In this document: positions 18,144-26,462 of the stretch, piece by piece
Position numbering within the stretch: the first letter of the stretch is position 1
How the letters are laid out: each line of letters opens with the position of its first letter
Origin: VRUE01 sp963774555
GTDB taxonomy: Bacteria > Actinomycetota > Thermoleophilia > Solirubrobacterales > 70-9
Length of the DNA: 64,000 bases
NCBI GenBank assembly: GCA_963774555.1
Contig: CAVZFL010000001.1
Coordinates: 62,001 to 126,000, forward strand
Direction: 5' to 3'
Position numbers and translations under genes: made by a program
Notes under the pieces: model-generated
The model's database searches: none
Seen by the model: only the letters and a program-made list of their open reading frames with translations
Told to the model about the DNA's origin: nothing

Positions 18144-18172
18144 TGGGCGACGAGATACGGGGCCGTCGCCCA
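18144..18172. repeat. Hairpin TGGGCGACG/CGTCGCCCA, copy 2
   Basis: Same stem as at 14771-14799, with a slightly different loop. The stem is conserved although the surrounding non-coding sequence has diverged, which hints at selection on the structure. Confidence 0.6.
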
Positions 18173-18247
18173 TTGGATTTCGCCAACTGGATTCGCCCTA
18201 CTGAGGCCAAAACAACGCGCGCAATCCAGCTACTGTGACGCTGCCAG

Positions 18248-18595
18248 ATGGCGCCGACAGTCAACCCATACGCACGGGAGGCGAGGCGAGTACACGACAT
18301 CGCCGGGCTCACCGGCGCCGACATCGCGAGGGCCACGGGAGCCGCGCCGTCAACCGCTCGCGCATGGCTGGCCGGGACTCGCAATCCCACCCGCGAGCGC
18401 GCCGACCGGCTGATCGAGCTCTCGACCTTGGTCGAGCGACTGCACCGAGTGATGGACAGCTCATACATCCCCGTGTGGCTGCGCCGCTCGATTGAGGTCT
18501 TGGACGACCGCGAGCCGCTGGACTTCCTGGCGCGCGGCGACTTCCGCCGGATCGCCCGTGTTGTCTCCTCGCTCGAGGACGCTCCGTTCACTTAA
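18248..18595 (+). CDS. Xre/MbcA/ParS-like antitoxin, orphan, copy B
   Basis: This 115-residue paralogue of the gene at 14874-15221 has an identical helix-turn-helix half and a diverged tail (RRSIEVLDDREPLDFLARGDF). No RES-domain toxin is next to it. It is convergent with the GHKL ATPase gene, 22 bp away. Because the HTH is identical, both copies should bind the same DNA site, whereas differing C-termini could recognise different partners (inference). Confidence 0.7.
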   Translation: MAPTVNPYAREARRVHDIAGLTGADIARATGAAPSTARAWLAGTRNPTRERADRLIELSTLVERLHRVMDSSYIPVWLRRSIEVLDDREPLDFLARGDFRRIARVVSSLEDAPFT

Positions 18596-18617
18596 CCGAA
18601 GGCCCGCGGGTCGTCGT

Positions 18618-20468
18618 TCACAAGGCCACCTCCCCGGTCGTGGAGCGCTGCTTCAGCGACCCGAGTCTCGCTCCGAGCGTGCGCTTGACCGCGTTGGCGA
18701 CGTGGTAGCGCTGCATTACTGCTGCCGTCAGCGCCTCGTCGGAGAGGGCGATGTGGATGTCGTCCGGGCTCCAGCGCTGCTCGTCCTGCAGGGACTGGCA
18801 GCCGATCACCGTCTCGATCAGGGCCTGCTCGAACCACTCGTGGACCGCGTCGGCGATCGACTTGTTGCGAGGGTCGACGTCGTACTCGTGACACCAGTAG
18901 TCGACCATGTCGGTAAACACCCTGAAGTCGGCGTTCGCCTGGATCAGGTTGCTCTCGCGGATGAAGGTCGCGGCGCGATCCTCTAGCATGCCGGTCGCGC
19001 GGGTGCCCTCGGACTCGGAGACCCACTTCACCTCGGGCAGATCCTGCTTGCGGGAAGGATCCTGTTCACCGGGCTCGCCCTGCTCGGCGAGCATCGCCGC
19101 GAGCAGACGCCCGGTCGGATCCTTCTTGGGCTTCGGGCCTTGGTCATCGCTGGGCTCGCGTGGCTCCAGGGTCGGGGTAGGAAGGCGACGACGCGGGAGG
19201 TTGGGCTCGGCGATCGAGAGCGAGCCTCCCGAGCGCTGCCGATATCGCGACAAGCGGAATAGCTTGGAGTAAGTGCAAAGCCTCTCCTGGATCGCCTCCT
19301 TGTGGCTCTCGGTCTGGGTGCCGGCGATTACCGCGTCCATGTGGTCCTTGATCTCCTGCGGCATCACCGCGCGGAACTCCGCGGCCCACTCCGAGTAGGG
19401 CAGCGGATGGCCCTCGCGCAGGAGTTGCGTCCGGGCGGTGTTCGGCTCAAGGCGGCTCCTCGAGTCGTTGAAGGGCTCGGCGTAGAGCACGACGCGCTCG
19501 TAGCCGAAGATCACCCCGAACTGATGCAGGCGGGTGACGCCGGCACGACCGGTGCGGAGCTCGTAAAGCTCGTCCTGAAAGAGGCTGGCAAAGTGCCCGA
19601 CGTTGACCATTTCGGAGGCCTTCGCGCGCGCGTCGGATTCGTCGAGGATCCACCAGTAGATCCGCGCTTCGGAGAGATCGACGGCGCCGTGCTCCACGGA
19701 GTGCTCGTCGAGGAACTCCTTCTGGCCGCGAACGCGCCGGCGGATATTGCGCTTGGAGTCCTCGGGGTCGGCGCGCCAGCCCTCTCGGGCCTTGACCTCG
19801 ATGCCCTCGGGGAAGCGGTAGTACCGGGCATTCAGGTAGCGGTTCACCCAGCGCGACGGCGTTGGGACCCCGTCGGGCGGCTCGATCGTGTTGTGCTCCT
19901 CGCCCTGGCCCAGCAGGATCACCTTGGTGCCATGCTCGTCGATGAGATCCGGCTTCGCGGCGCCCGAGAGGGGCTGCCAGTAGCCGAAGCTGCCGTCCGG
20001 GCGCTCGAACTGCCGCAGTCCGTAGGCGCCGGACTCTGGATCACGCCAGAGCTGGATCATCGCTCCGTGGCCGCCCTTCCAGGACTGATAGATCAGCCCG
20101 GCCGGATTGCGGGTGGCCGCCGCTACCTTGGCGCCGACGCCGAAGTTCTTGTCGATCGCCTGCTCGTGGATCGAGGCCGAGAGGTGGTTGATGTAGCGGA
20201 GCATCTCCTCGCCGTTCATCCCACAGCCGTTGTCAATCACGCAGAGCTTGTACTGCCGCTGGTCGGTGAGCTCCCAGAGGGGCCAATCGACATCCCAAGC
20301 GATCTCGGTCGCCTCGGCCTGAATCGCATTCTCGGTCAGCTCGCGGATGAACTGCAGATCGTCGCAGTCGCGGCCTAGCCGCTCGAGCATGAAGCCGATG
20401 TTGTCGACGCCCATGGGCAGGGTCTGCTCAAAGGCGTCGCTCGCTGGAGTCGGCGCTGTTGCTTCCAA
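18618..20468 (-). CDS. GHKL-type (Hsp90/MutL-like) ATPase of the defence island
   Basis: The protein has about 616 residues. The N-terminal ATP-binding fold shows the N-box FIRELTENAIQA (about 40-51), the G1 box VIDNGCGMN (about 73-81) and the G2 box NFGVGAKVAAATRNP (about 102-116). A transducer-like middle domain and a charged, disordered stretch (LEPREPSDDQGPKPKKDPTG) follow, then a helical C-terminal domain ending in KRTLGARLGSLKQR. TTG 20468 is chosen because a strong AGGAGGT lies 9 nt upstream; the longer ATG at 20591 adds only low-complexity Arg/Gly residues. No DNA-gyrase, MutL or kinase signature is present. Divergent transcription from a HEPN Abi gene suggests an anti-phage role, but the function is unknown. 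Confidence 0.7.
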   Translation of the reverse strand: MEATAPTPASDAFEQTLPMGVDNIGFMLERLGRDCDDLQFIRELTENAIQAEATEIAWDVDWPLWELTDQRQYKLCVIDNGCGMNGEEMLRYINHLSASIHEQAIDKNFGVGAKVAAATRNPAGLIYQSWKGGHGAMIQLWRDPESGAYGLRQFERPDGSFGYWQPLSGAAKPDLIDEHGTKVILLGQGEEHNTIEPPDGVPTPSRWVNRYLNARYYRFPEGIEVKAREGWRADPEDSKRNIRRRVRGQKEFLDEHSVEHGAVDLSEARIYWWILDESDARAKASEMVNVGHFASLFQDELYELRTGRAGVTRLHQFGVIFGYERVVLYAEPFNDSRSRLEPNTARTQLLREGHPLPYSEWAAEFRAVMPQEIKDHMDAVIAGTQTESHKEAIQERLCTYSKLFRLSRYRQRSGGSLSIAEPNLPRRRLPTPTLEPREPSDDQGPKPKKDPTGRLLAAMLAEQGEPGEQDPSRKQDLPEVKWVSESEGTRATGMLEDRAATFIRESNLIQANADFRVFTDMVDYWCHEYDVDPRNKSIADAVHEWFEQALIETVIGCQSLQDEQRWSPDDIHIALSDEALTAAVMQRYHVANAVKRTLGARLGSLKQRSTTGEVAL

Positions 20469-20666
20469 GAGGTGATACCTCCTCGTCGTGCGGGACAGGC
20501 CCGCCTGGACTGGACCGCCGGGCTTCGACTGGCGGCGCGCCCGGCGCGCATGACCGCCGCGCCCAGAACGACGGAGCCCCAGGGGGATCACCGCCGAAGC
20601 GGGAGAGCCTTACCTGGGGCATACGCCAACTAGTCTAGCGCGACCTTCCCGACTCTCAAGCCAAGA

Positions 20667-21296
20667 ATGCAGCCAACTCAGGCCACCACATGGATCACCG
20701 AAGCCCGCTTTGCCCCCTACCTCGAGGAGGCCGGCGGCGAGCACGAGAAGGCCCTCGCCCTCTACATCTGGAACGCGCGGATCTCGGCTGCGGCGTTTGA
20801 GACCCTGCATCACGTCGAGGTGATCCTGCGCAACGCCGTCGACGCACAATTCGCTCCGCTCGAGGGCAGCGCGGCTCCGCGCGACACCTGGCTCGAGAAC
20901 CCCGCCGTGCTGAACGATGCATCGCGCCAGCGGGTGCATGAGACGATCGGCAGGATCTCGCGGGAAGGCAAGACGCCGACCCGGGGCAGGGTCGTGGCCG
21001 GCCTCTCGTTCGGATTCTGGCGGGCCCTGTTTGACAAGAAGTACGCAGGCCTCTGGGTTTCCCATCTGCACCGGGCCTTTCCGGCAGGCTCGGGCGAACG
21101 CGCGGAGGTCGCAACGCTGATGTCGAACCTTGTCCCCTTCCGCAACCGCCTGGCTCATCACGAGACGATCGTCAGACGACCGATCTCAACCCACTACGAG
21201 GAGATGCTGGCCCTGGTGGGGCTGATCGATTCCGACGCAAGAGCCTGGGTCGAGGAGATCTCGCGGGTGAACGAGATCCTCAACACTCGCCCGTAG
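20667..21296 (+). CDS. Abi-family HEPN protein (putative abortive-infection RNase)
   Basis: The 209-residue protein is all-helical. The C-terminal PFRNRLAHHE carries the HEPN signature R-x4-H expected of metal-independent RNases and seen in Abi_2/AbiD/F-like proteins. LHHVEVILRNAVDAQF near residues 50-65 is another typical segment. Its start (ATG 20667) faces the GHKL gene about 200 bp away across a shared intergenic region. It ends just before the right-hand 230-bp direct repeat. Abortive infection is inferred from family and context. Confidence 0.75.
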   Translation: MQPTQATTWITEARFAPYLEEAGGEHEKALALYIWNARISAAAFETLHHVEVILRNAVDAQFAPLEGSAAPRDTWLENPAVLNDASRQRVHETIGRISREGKTPTRGRVVAGLSFGFWRALFDKKYAGLWVSHLHRAFPAGSGERAEVATLMSNLVPFRNRLAHHETIVRRPISTHYEEMLALVGLIDSDARAWVEEISRVNEILNTRP

Positions 21297-21315
21297 AGCG
21301 GGCGCGGGTCTCGCG

Positions 21316-21548
21316 GGGCAAAAAAATCCACACACCCGGCCCCCAGGTGTAGAGACTTTCATCCGTTGGCCAGCCCGAGGCGGGCGGTGGAGGCGGGCCA
21401 CACGAGGGGGTTTTGGACTCCGAATTGGACTCCGGGCCCCGAAATCGCCGAATCGGCAGCTCCACGATCGTCGCCGAAAACCGCCGACGTGCAGGGGAAG
21501 CTGAGATGACGAGGGTGGGAATCGAACCCACGACACCACGATTTTCAG
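21316..21548. repeat. Direct repeat, right copy, ending in tRNA-like 3' half (att-like)
   Basis: This is the counterpart of 14439-14670 and closes the 7.1-kb block. It lies in a 440-bp gene-free stretch (21297-21737) that otherwise holds the tRNA-like sequence and a hairpin. Confidence 0.75.
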
Positions 21549-21580
21549 TCGTGGGCTTCACCAGGGTCAGAAACCCCGCC
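21507..21580 (-). other. Degenerate tRNA-Phe-like sequence (copy 3 of the 3' half plus a decayed 5' part)
   Basis: The anticodon arm is complete here (CACGA-CTGAAAA-TCGTG, anticodon GAA), as is the T-arm. A 5' strand GGCGGGG can pair with the acceptor CCTCGTC with two G-U pairs. The D-arm, however, cannot form a proper stem. It looks like a tRNA pseudogene rather than a working gene. Copies 1 and 2 share its 3' half but not its 5' half. Confidence 0.55.
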
Positions 21581-21691
21581 CTAAAGGTCCGGAGATGGCT
21601 TCCCAGTGCGGAATCCGGGGGTACCTCAATTTGGGATCTTATCGCAGGTCGGGTCTCTCAGTTGCCCGCAAATACCGGGAGTTCCGGGCGG

Positions 21692-21726
21692 GTTTGGGCG
21701 ACGAGATCGGTCTTCGTCGCCCAAAC
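21692..21726 (-). terminator. Hairpin just downstream of tRNA-Phe
   Basis: A 13-bp perfect stem (GTTTGGGCGACGA/TCGTCGCCCAAAC) with a 9-nt loop lies 11 nt beyond the 3' end of tRNA-Phe. There is no strong T-run. The core of the stem is shared with the hairpins at 14771 and 18144. Confidence 0.55.
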
Positions 21727-21737
21727 GATTCTGCGAA

Positions 21738-21810
21738 TGGCGAGGGCCGGATTTGAACCGGCGACACCTCCCTTTTCAGGGGAGTGCTCTACCAACTGAG
21801 CTACCTCGCC
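21738..21810 (-). tRNA. tRNA-Phe (anticodon GAA)
   Basis: A complete 73-nt cloverleaf can be drawn. Acceptor GGCGAGG/CCTCGCC with discriminator A; D-arm GCTC/GAGC with loop AGTTGGTA; anticodon arm CTCCC-CTGAAAA-GGGAG with GAA at 34-36; variable GTGTC; T-arm GCCGG-TTCAAAT-CCGGC. CCA is not encoded. It is the only intact tRNA in the window and lies beside the repeated tRNA-like halves. Confidence 0.95.
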
Positions 21811-21953
21811 AGGGCCAGAAACCGCGCCATTCAAGACGAGTCTCAGGGATCGCAATCCTAGCCGGAGTGCGTCGTCCATCGCGGTCAGGAGCCCCCTCGC
21901 CTTCATCGTCTCGGTGGCAGCGGCGCTCGCGACGCGCCGGACCCACCGACCCC

Positions 21954-23215
21954 TTACCCGTTGCCCGGGTCGAGCCGTTCGATGTAGGCCCGTGCCGCGG
22001 TGACGCCGTCTTCGCTCGCAATCCGCCGCCCCAACGCCGCGGCTCGAGTGCGTACCTCGGCCTTCAGGCACGCGCGTAGCCCCCGGGTCAGGCTGGTGGC
22101 GTCGAGCCGGGTGAAGGGGAGCGTGTCGCCGATTCCCAGCGCGCGGCAGCGCGCTCCCCAGAAGGGTTGATCTGCCATCACCGAGCAGACGAGGGTCGGG
22201 ATTCCGGCAGCCGCGCTGGCGGCCGTCGTTCCGGCGCCGCCGTGATGGACCGCTGCCGCGCAGCGGGGCAGCAGGCTCTGGTGGTCGACCGCGTCGAGGA
22301 CGAAGAGGTCGCCTTCATCGGCCACCTCCAAGCTGCTCCAGCCAGCAGCGACGATGGCCCGCACACCGAGCTCCGCCGAGACGGTACGAATCATGTCCAG
22401 GGTCGCTGCCCCGTCCAGGACCGGCATGCTGCCGAAGCCGAAGAAGACCGGCGCCGGGCCGCCTCCAGCCATTCGTCAAGCTCGTTGGGGATTCCGACCT
22501 CACCGAGCCGGCCTCGCAGCTCGGGCCAGGGCTCCAGAGATCCGGCCGGAAGGAGGTCGGCCGACCACCCTGCGGGCGGCGGGAACAGCGCCTGGCTGTA
22601 GGCGAGAAGCGCCGGCGTTCTCGGACCGAAGCGATGGCGCCACTGCCGCCAGCGCGGAGGGGGCAGGCCGAGCTCGTCGTGAAGCTGCGCCAGGTCCTCG
22701 CGCTGCGAGCGGTAGAAGGTCCACATCGGCAGGTTGTGGGCGATCCCGTTGGCCGGCCCGAGGCTGCGCTGCGGCAACATGGTCGGCACGTAGGAGCGCG
22801 AGGGAGCGGTCGGGCAGAGGTGCACGGGGACCAGCGGGGTGCCCCGTGCCTCGGCGACCGCGGCACAGCGGGCGGTCATTAGGACGCCGCAGACGATCAC
22901 ATCGACGTCGCCGCTCAGCTCTATCAGCCCCCGCCGGTTCCGCTCCCAGAAGGGCTTTTCCGCATCCTCGAGCCAGCGAAAGAACGCCCTCATCCGCTCA
23001 TCCGCCAGCATGCGTCGAGCCTCCTCGGCGCCGAGCATCTCCTGGGCGTCGAGCGCAAGCGGGCGAAACAGCAGCCCCGCGGCGCGGACCATGCCCTCGC
23101 CGTCGAGCGAGGCCGTCACCTCGACCGCGTGCCCGGCGTCGGCCAGCGCCCGGCCGAGGCAGACGAAGGGCTGCACGTCCCCCCGCGTGCCGTAGGAAAC
23201 CAGCGCGACCCTCAT
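21954..23215 (-). CDS. UDP-glycosyltransferase (MGT/GtfB-like), one frameshift
   Basis: The GT1-family fold is clear. The N-terminal MRVALVSYGTRGDVQPFVCLG is the acceptor-domain start. The C-terminal half has PAPVFFGFGSM, then HHGGAGTTAASAAAGIPTLV, the nucleotide-sugar-binding signature. Such enzymes glycosylate lipids, sterols or natural products; the substrate is unknown. The two halves are in different frames, joined near 22,470 where one base seems missing (LDEWLEA | GPAPVFF). The start ATG lies 2 nt after the stop of the upstream hydrolase, so translation is coupled. Confidence 0.8.
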
Positions 23216-23216
23216 C

Positions 23217-24104
23217 TCAGGGACCCCCTGCCAGGCGATCGAGGATCTCCTCGCCATGATCCTCGATCGGCAGGTGACCGGCGTCCTCGAACCAGAGGGG
23301 GCGGGCATCGCCGAGGGTCTCGATCCAGTGCTGCGCGTGGGCAGGTGGCGCGATCGCATCGCGCCTGCCGTGAAAGACGTGAACCGGGATGCCGATCTCG
23401 GCCGGGTCGAACCCCCACGGGGCAAGCACGGTCCGCATGTCCTCGGCCAGGCCTCGGCCACCGCCCGCCCGGGTCGCCTCCACATAGGCGAGCTGCAGGC
23501 GCCGCGCGACATCGGGCCGGTTGAGGACGGCGCGGTCGACCTTCGGAAAGTTGGCGGCGACGAGCTTCAGCGCCAGAGCCGGGCTATGGCGGGTGAGCCA
23601 CCCGCTCGCCGCGTAGAGGAGCGCCATCGCGCCAGGGAGGCGATCGGCGAGCCACCAGGCCCTTGCCGTGTGCATCTGGCGGACGAATCCCGGCTGGTCC
23701 AGCCGGCCGCACCCGCTGATCAGCGCCGCCGACTCGACCCGGTCCTCCAGGTCACGCGCACAGGCGAGCGCGTAAGGCGCACCGGCTGACTGGCCGCTGA
23801 CGCTGAAGCGAGCGATCTCCAGGCGCTCCGCCAGCTCCTCCACGTCAGAGGCCCAATCGGCCACCGAGCGGCCAGGCTTCGGGGCGGACCCGCCGACTCC
23901 GGGGCGGTCGACGGCGATCAGGCGGATGCCGCGATCCCGGCAGGCCGAGCCTGCACCCCAGCTGAACCGCCCGTCGGGAATCCCATGGAAGTAAAAAAGG
24001 GGTCGCCCGTCGCGCGGGCCCCATTCGGCGTAGGCCAGCGCCCGCCCGTCGCCGAGCCTGGCCTCGCCAACCCGCGCTCGGTCGCTATCGCCCGTCCCGC
24101 TCAA
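23217..24104 (-). CDS. Alpha/beta hydrolase
   Basis: The 295-residue protein has the oxyanion segment FYFHGIPDGRFSWG, the nucleophile elbow SGQSAGA (G-x-S-x-G), a catalytic acid in HGRRDAIAP and the His of DAGHLPIEDH. It is close to the proline iminopeptidase/haloperoxidase-like hydrolases; the substrate is unknown. The start TTG overlaps the stop of the upstream membrane-protein gene (TTGA). Downstream is a coupled glycosyltransferase, so the three form an operon. Confidence 0.85.
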   Translation of the reverse strand: MSGTGDSDRARVGEARLGDGRALAYAEWGPRDGRPLFYFHGIPDGRFSWGAGSACRDRGIRLIAVDRPGVGGSAPKPGRSVADWASDVEELAERLEIARFSVSGQSAGAPYALACARDLEDRVESAALISGCGRLDQPGFVRQMHTARAWWLADRLPGAMALLYAASGWLTRHSPALALKLVAANFPKVDRAVLNRPDVARRLQLAYVEATRAGGGRGLAEDMRTVLAPWGFDPAEIGIPVHVFHGRRDAIAPPAHAQHWIETLGDARPLWFEDAGHLPIEDHGEEILDRLAGGP

Positions 24105-24703
24105 AGCGATTTCTCACCCGGCGGTCGCCGGCGGGCTCCGAAGCCGATGGCAAGCAGAGCCGCGATGACCGCGTAGGCGCCCACCGGACGCCGGTGCCGA
24201 ACGAGGCCTCCGAGGCCGGCGACGGCGTAGGTCCGCAACAAAGCCGCGTCGATCGCATCGACCCAAGCGGCCGCGCGTCGCGATCCGGCCCATGTCCTTG
24301 CCGGCTCGTTGAGCAGGGCGACCTGGGCCAGGACCAAGCCGTAACCGACGCTCCCCAGGGCGAGCGCCGCGCGCACTTCCGGATCGCGCGCTCCGCCGCC
24401 GCGGATCAAGCGGACGATCTGTCGAACGTGCACGAGGTGCGCGCCGACGAAGCCCGCGCGCCAAGGCCCTGCCTTCGACTCCGCTCGGTTGGCGGCGACG
24501 ACGCCCCCGACCAGGAAGGGCAGCGCCGAGTGCGCGGTGACGCGCAGCTCGCCCCGCTCGTCATCCGCGTAGAGACCCGCTGCGACTTTGCCGGCCATCC
24601 CCGCCGCCACGCCCGCTCCGAGGCCAACGGCGGCTGAAGTCAGTTTTCCACCGCCGCGGCTCACCGGCCTTTGCCGGCCTGAACGTGGCATTTCAGCGCG
24701 CAA
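24101..24703 (-). CDS. Hypothetical membrane protein
   Basis: The 200-residue protein has hydrophobic segments near 22-42, 56-70, 105-128 and 165-190. A basic N-terminus and a basic C-terminus (GARRRPPGEKSL) suggest cytoplasmic ends. No family is recognised. It is first in an apparent three-gene operon with the hydrolase and glycosyltransferase. Confidence 0.7.
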   Translation of the reverse strand: MRAEMPRSGRQRPVSRGGGKLTSAAVGLGAGVAAGMAGKVAAGLYADDERGELRVTAHSALPFLVGGVVAANRAESKAGPWRAGFVGAHLVHVRQIVRLIRGGGARDPEVRAALALGSVGYGLVLAQVALLNEPARTWAGSRRAAAWVDAIDAALLRTYAVAGLGGLVRHRRPVGAYAVIAALLAIGFGARRRPPGEKSL

Positions 24704-25900
24704 GGGACTCCGCCACCGCGTACACGAGGCGGGTCGCGTCGGTCGCCGTCTCGTAGTCGAGGTTGTCGGGGGTGTCGCTTGGCAGGCGATAGTTGGCCTG
24801 CGCGCGCCAGTCGGTCATCGAGACGAGCGTGGCGGTCGGGTAGCCGGCCCGGCTGGGGACCACGCTGTCGGTGGAGACGCGGAAGCGGTAGCCGCGGTGC
24901 AGGGCGATCCCCGACTCCTCCGCGCGCCGCTCCACCAGATCGCACAGCCACCGTCCGTGGTACTCCTCCAGCCGCACTAGGCCCTCGGCGTCCACCAGCA
25001 CGAGGTGCGGTGAGCCGACCGTGTCGAGGTTGAGGAAGCGCGTGGTGGCGGGGTCCAGCTCGCCGCGATGGCGGGCCATGAAGGCGAGGATCCCGTCCTG
25101 GATCGTCTCCTCTGCCCCGCAGGAGACCAGCAGCACGCGCAGCCCGGCGACCGGTCGCTCGCGCAGCAGCTCGGCCAGCGCCACCAGGCACGCGACCCCC
25201 GAGAGGTTGTCGTTGGCACCGGGCACGGTCTCGCCGCGCCAGACGTCGGCGAGCAGCACCGTCCCGAGCGCTCCGAGCGCCAGGCCGGCCCGCCCGCCCA
25301 GGCGCCTCACGCGCGGTCCGCCCGAGGCTCCCACCAGGGTGGCAAGCGGGCCGGCCAGCCCGAGCCACCACAACGGCGGCGAGGTTTTGGAGCGCTCGAT
25401 GAGCCGCGGGGCGCGTTCATGGAGCTTGCGTTGGAGCGTCTGGTCGAAGACGACCCCGGTCTGGGCGGCATCGTGATGGGCTAACACGACCAGGGTCGTC
25501 GCCCCGCCCGGGTCCCCCGCGCGGGCGACCACGTTGACGGTCTGCCGGCGGCGGCGCACCAGGCGGCGCACTATCCGCGGCCCGATTTGGGCCTCGTCGA
25601 CGATGCCCGCACCGGCAACGGCGGCGAGCACCGCCCCGAGCGCCCGCCGGTTACGCAGGGTGAGAAGGGCTCCGAGCACGCCCGTCAGGGTGAGGCCCAC
25701 CGACGTGGGGGGAACGTGCCCCACGAGGGCTCATCCTCCAGCTTGGCCTCCACCCCGTCGATCTTGCTTATCCGCGCGTGCAACCACTCGGCGGCGCTGC
25801 GCTCGCCCGGCGAGCACGGCGTGCGGTCGAACTCTGCGAGCGTCTCGACCACCTCTCGCAGCGTTGCCTCGACCGCCGTTTTGCCCTCCGCCGTCAACAT
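24693..25900 (-). CDS. M28-family zinc aminopeptidase-like protein, one frameshift
   Basis: Metal-ligand motifs of M28 are visible: VVLAHHDAAQTG (H-x-D), GANDNLSGVA (bridging Asp), SCGAEETIQDG (catalytic and ligand Glu) and NLDTVGSPHLV (Asp). The last ligand, usually His in H-T-P-x-D-T, is Arg here (NYRLPSDTPDNLD), so full activity is uncertain. Three hydrophobic helices sit between the first two motifs. The N-terminal 58 residues are in another frame and join near 25,722 (GTFPP | TSVGLTLTG). It begins at ATG 25900, 17 bp past the stop of the upstream cupin gene. Confidence 0.75.
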
Positions 25901-25916
25901 TGCGAGGCTGAGGTCC

Positions 25917-26303
25917 TCACCCCTCGGCTTGGCCGGCCGCGGCGAACACGCCCTTGACGTGGTCCGTCAGCACGTCGTAGTCCTCGATCTTCGAGATCTC
26001 GAAGTATTCGGCGTCGGTGAGCGCCTCGAGGTTATGGCCCGGCGCCCAGTAGTACGTCTCGCCGGGCGAGTAGTCACGGACGCCGTCCGCGCTGTGCACC
26101 CGCATCGTGCCGGAGATCACGTAGCCCCAGTGCGCGCACTGGCAACGACCCTCGGGTAGTCCCGCGAACACTTCGTCCGTCTTTTCGCCCGCGCCAAAGC
26201 GGATCAGGCACATCGCAAGACCATCGAAGTCCTTGCGCCTGATCGCGACTCCCGGCCCCTCGAGGTCGACTGGTAGATCGTCCCAGCCCAAACCGTCCGC
26301 CAT
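25917..26303 (-). CDS. Small cupin-domain protein
   Basis: The 128 residues form a single cupin barrel. HWGYVISGTMRVHSADGV and SPGETYYWAPGHNLEAL correspond to the two cupin motifs. A cysteine pair C-x-C occurs just before the first motif. An AAGGAGG precedes ATG 26303. The role is unknown; the palindromic TGGCCA site lies 95 bp upstream. Confidence 0.8.
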   Translation of the reverse strand: MADGLGWDDLPVDLEGPGVAIRRKDFDGLAMCLIRFGAGEKTDEVFAGLPEGRCQCAHWGYVISGTMRVHSADGVRDYSPGETYYWAPGHNLEALTDAEYFEISKIEDYDVLTDHVKGVFAAAGQAEG

Positions 26304-26397
26304 CCTTCAATCCCTCCTTCGGTCGTCAGGGCCCAGGCGCCGGCGGCCACCCGAGCATCGCGGCGCGCACGCTAGCCAGGGGGGCCAACGAAAACAC

Positions 26398-26411
26398 TGG
26401 CCACCTGGCCA
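26398..26411. promoter_or_regulatory. Palindromic motif TGGCCA-cc-TGGCCA, site 1
   Basis: Two TGGCCA palindromes are spaced by CC, between the divergent cupin (26303) and GNAT (26463) genes. The site is extended by CAC on the left and AACC on the right, matching the site at 31.33 kb. Confidence 0.5.
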
Positions 26412-26462
26412 AACCGGCCCCGCGGTCTGAAAATCGAGCACCGGCCGATATATGGTCGGAGC

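Noticed and set aside
14439..21810. Possible CRISPR array because of repeated units
   Set aside because: The repeats are long (42-230 bp), only two or three in number, and separated by genes; no regular spacers.
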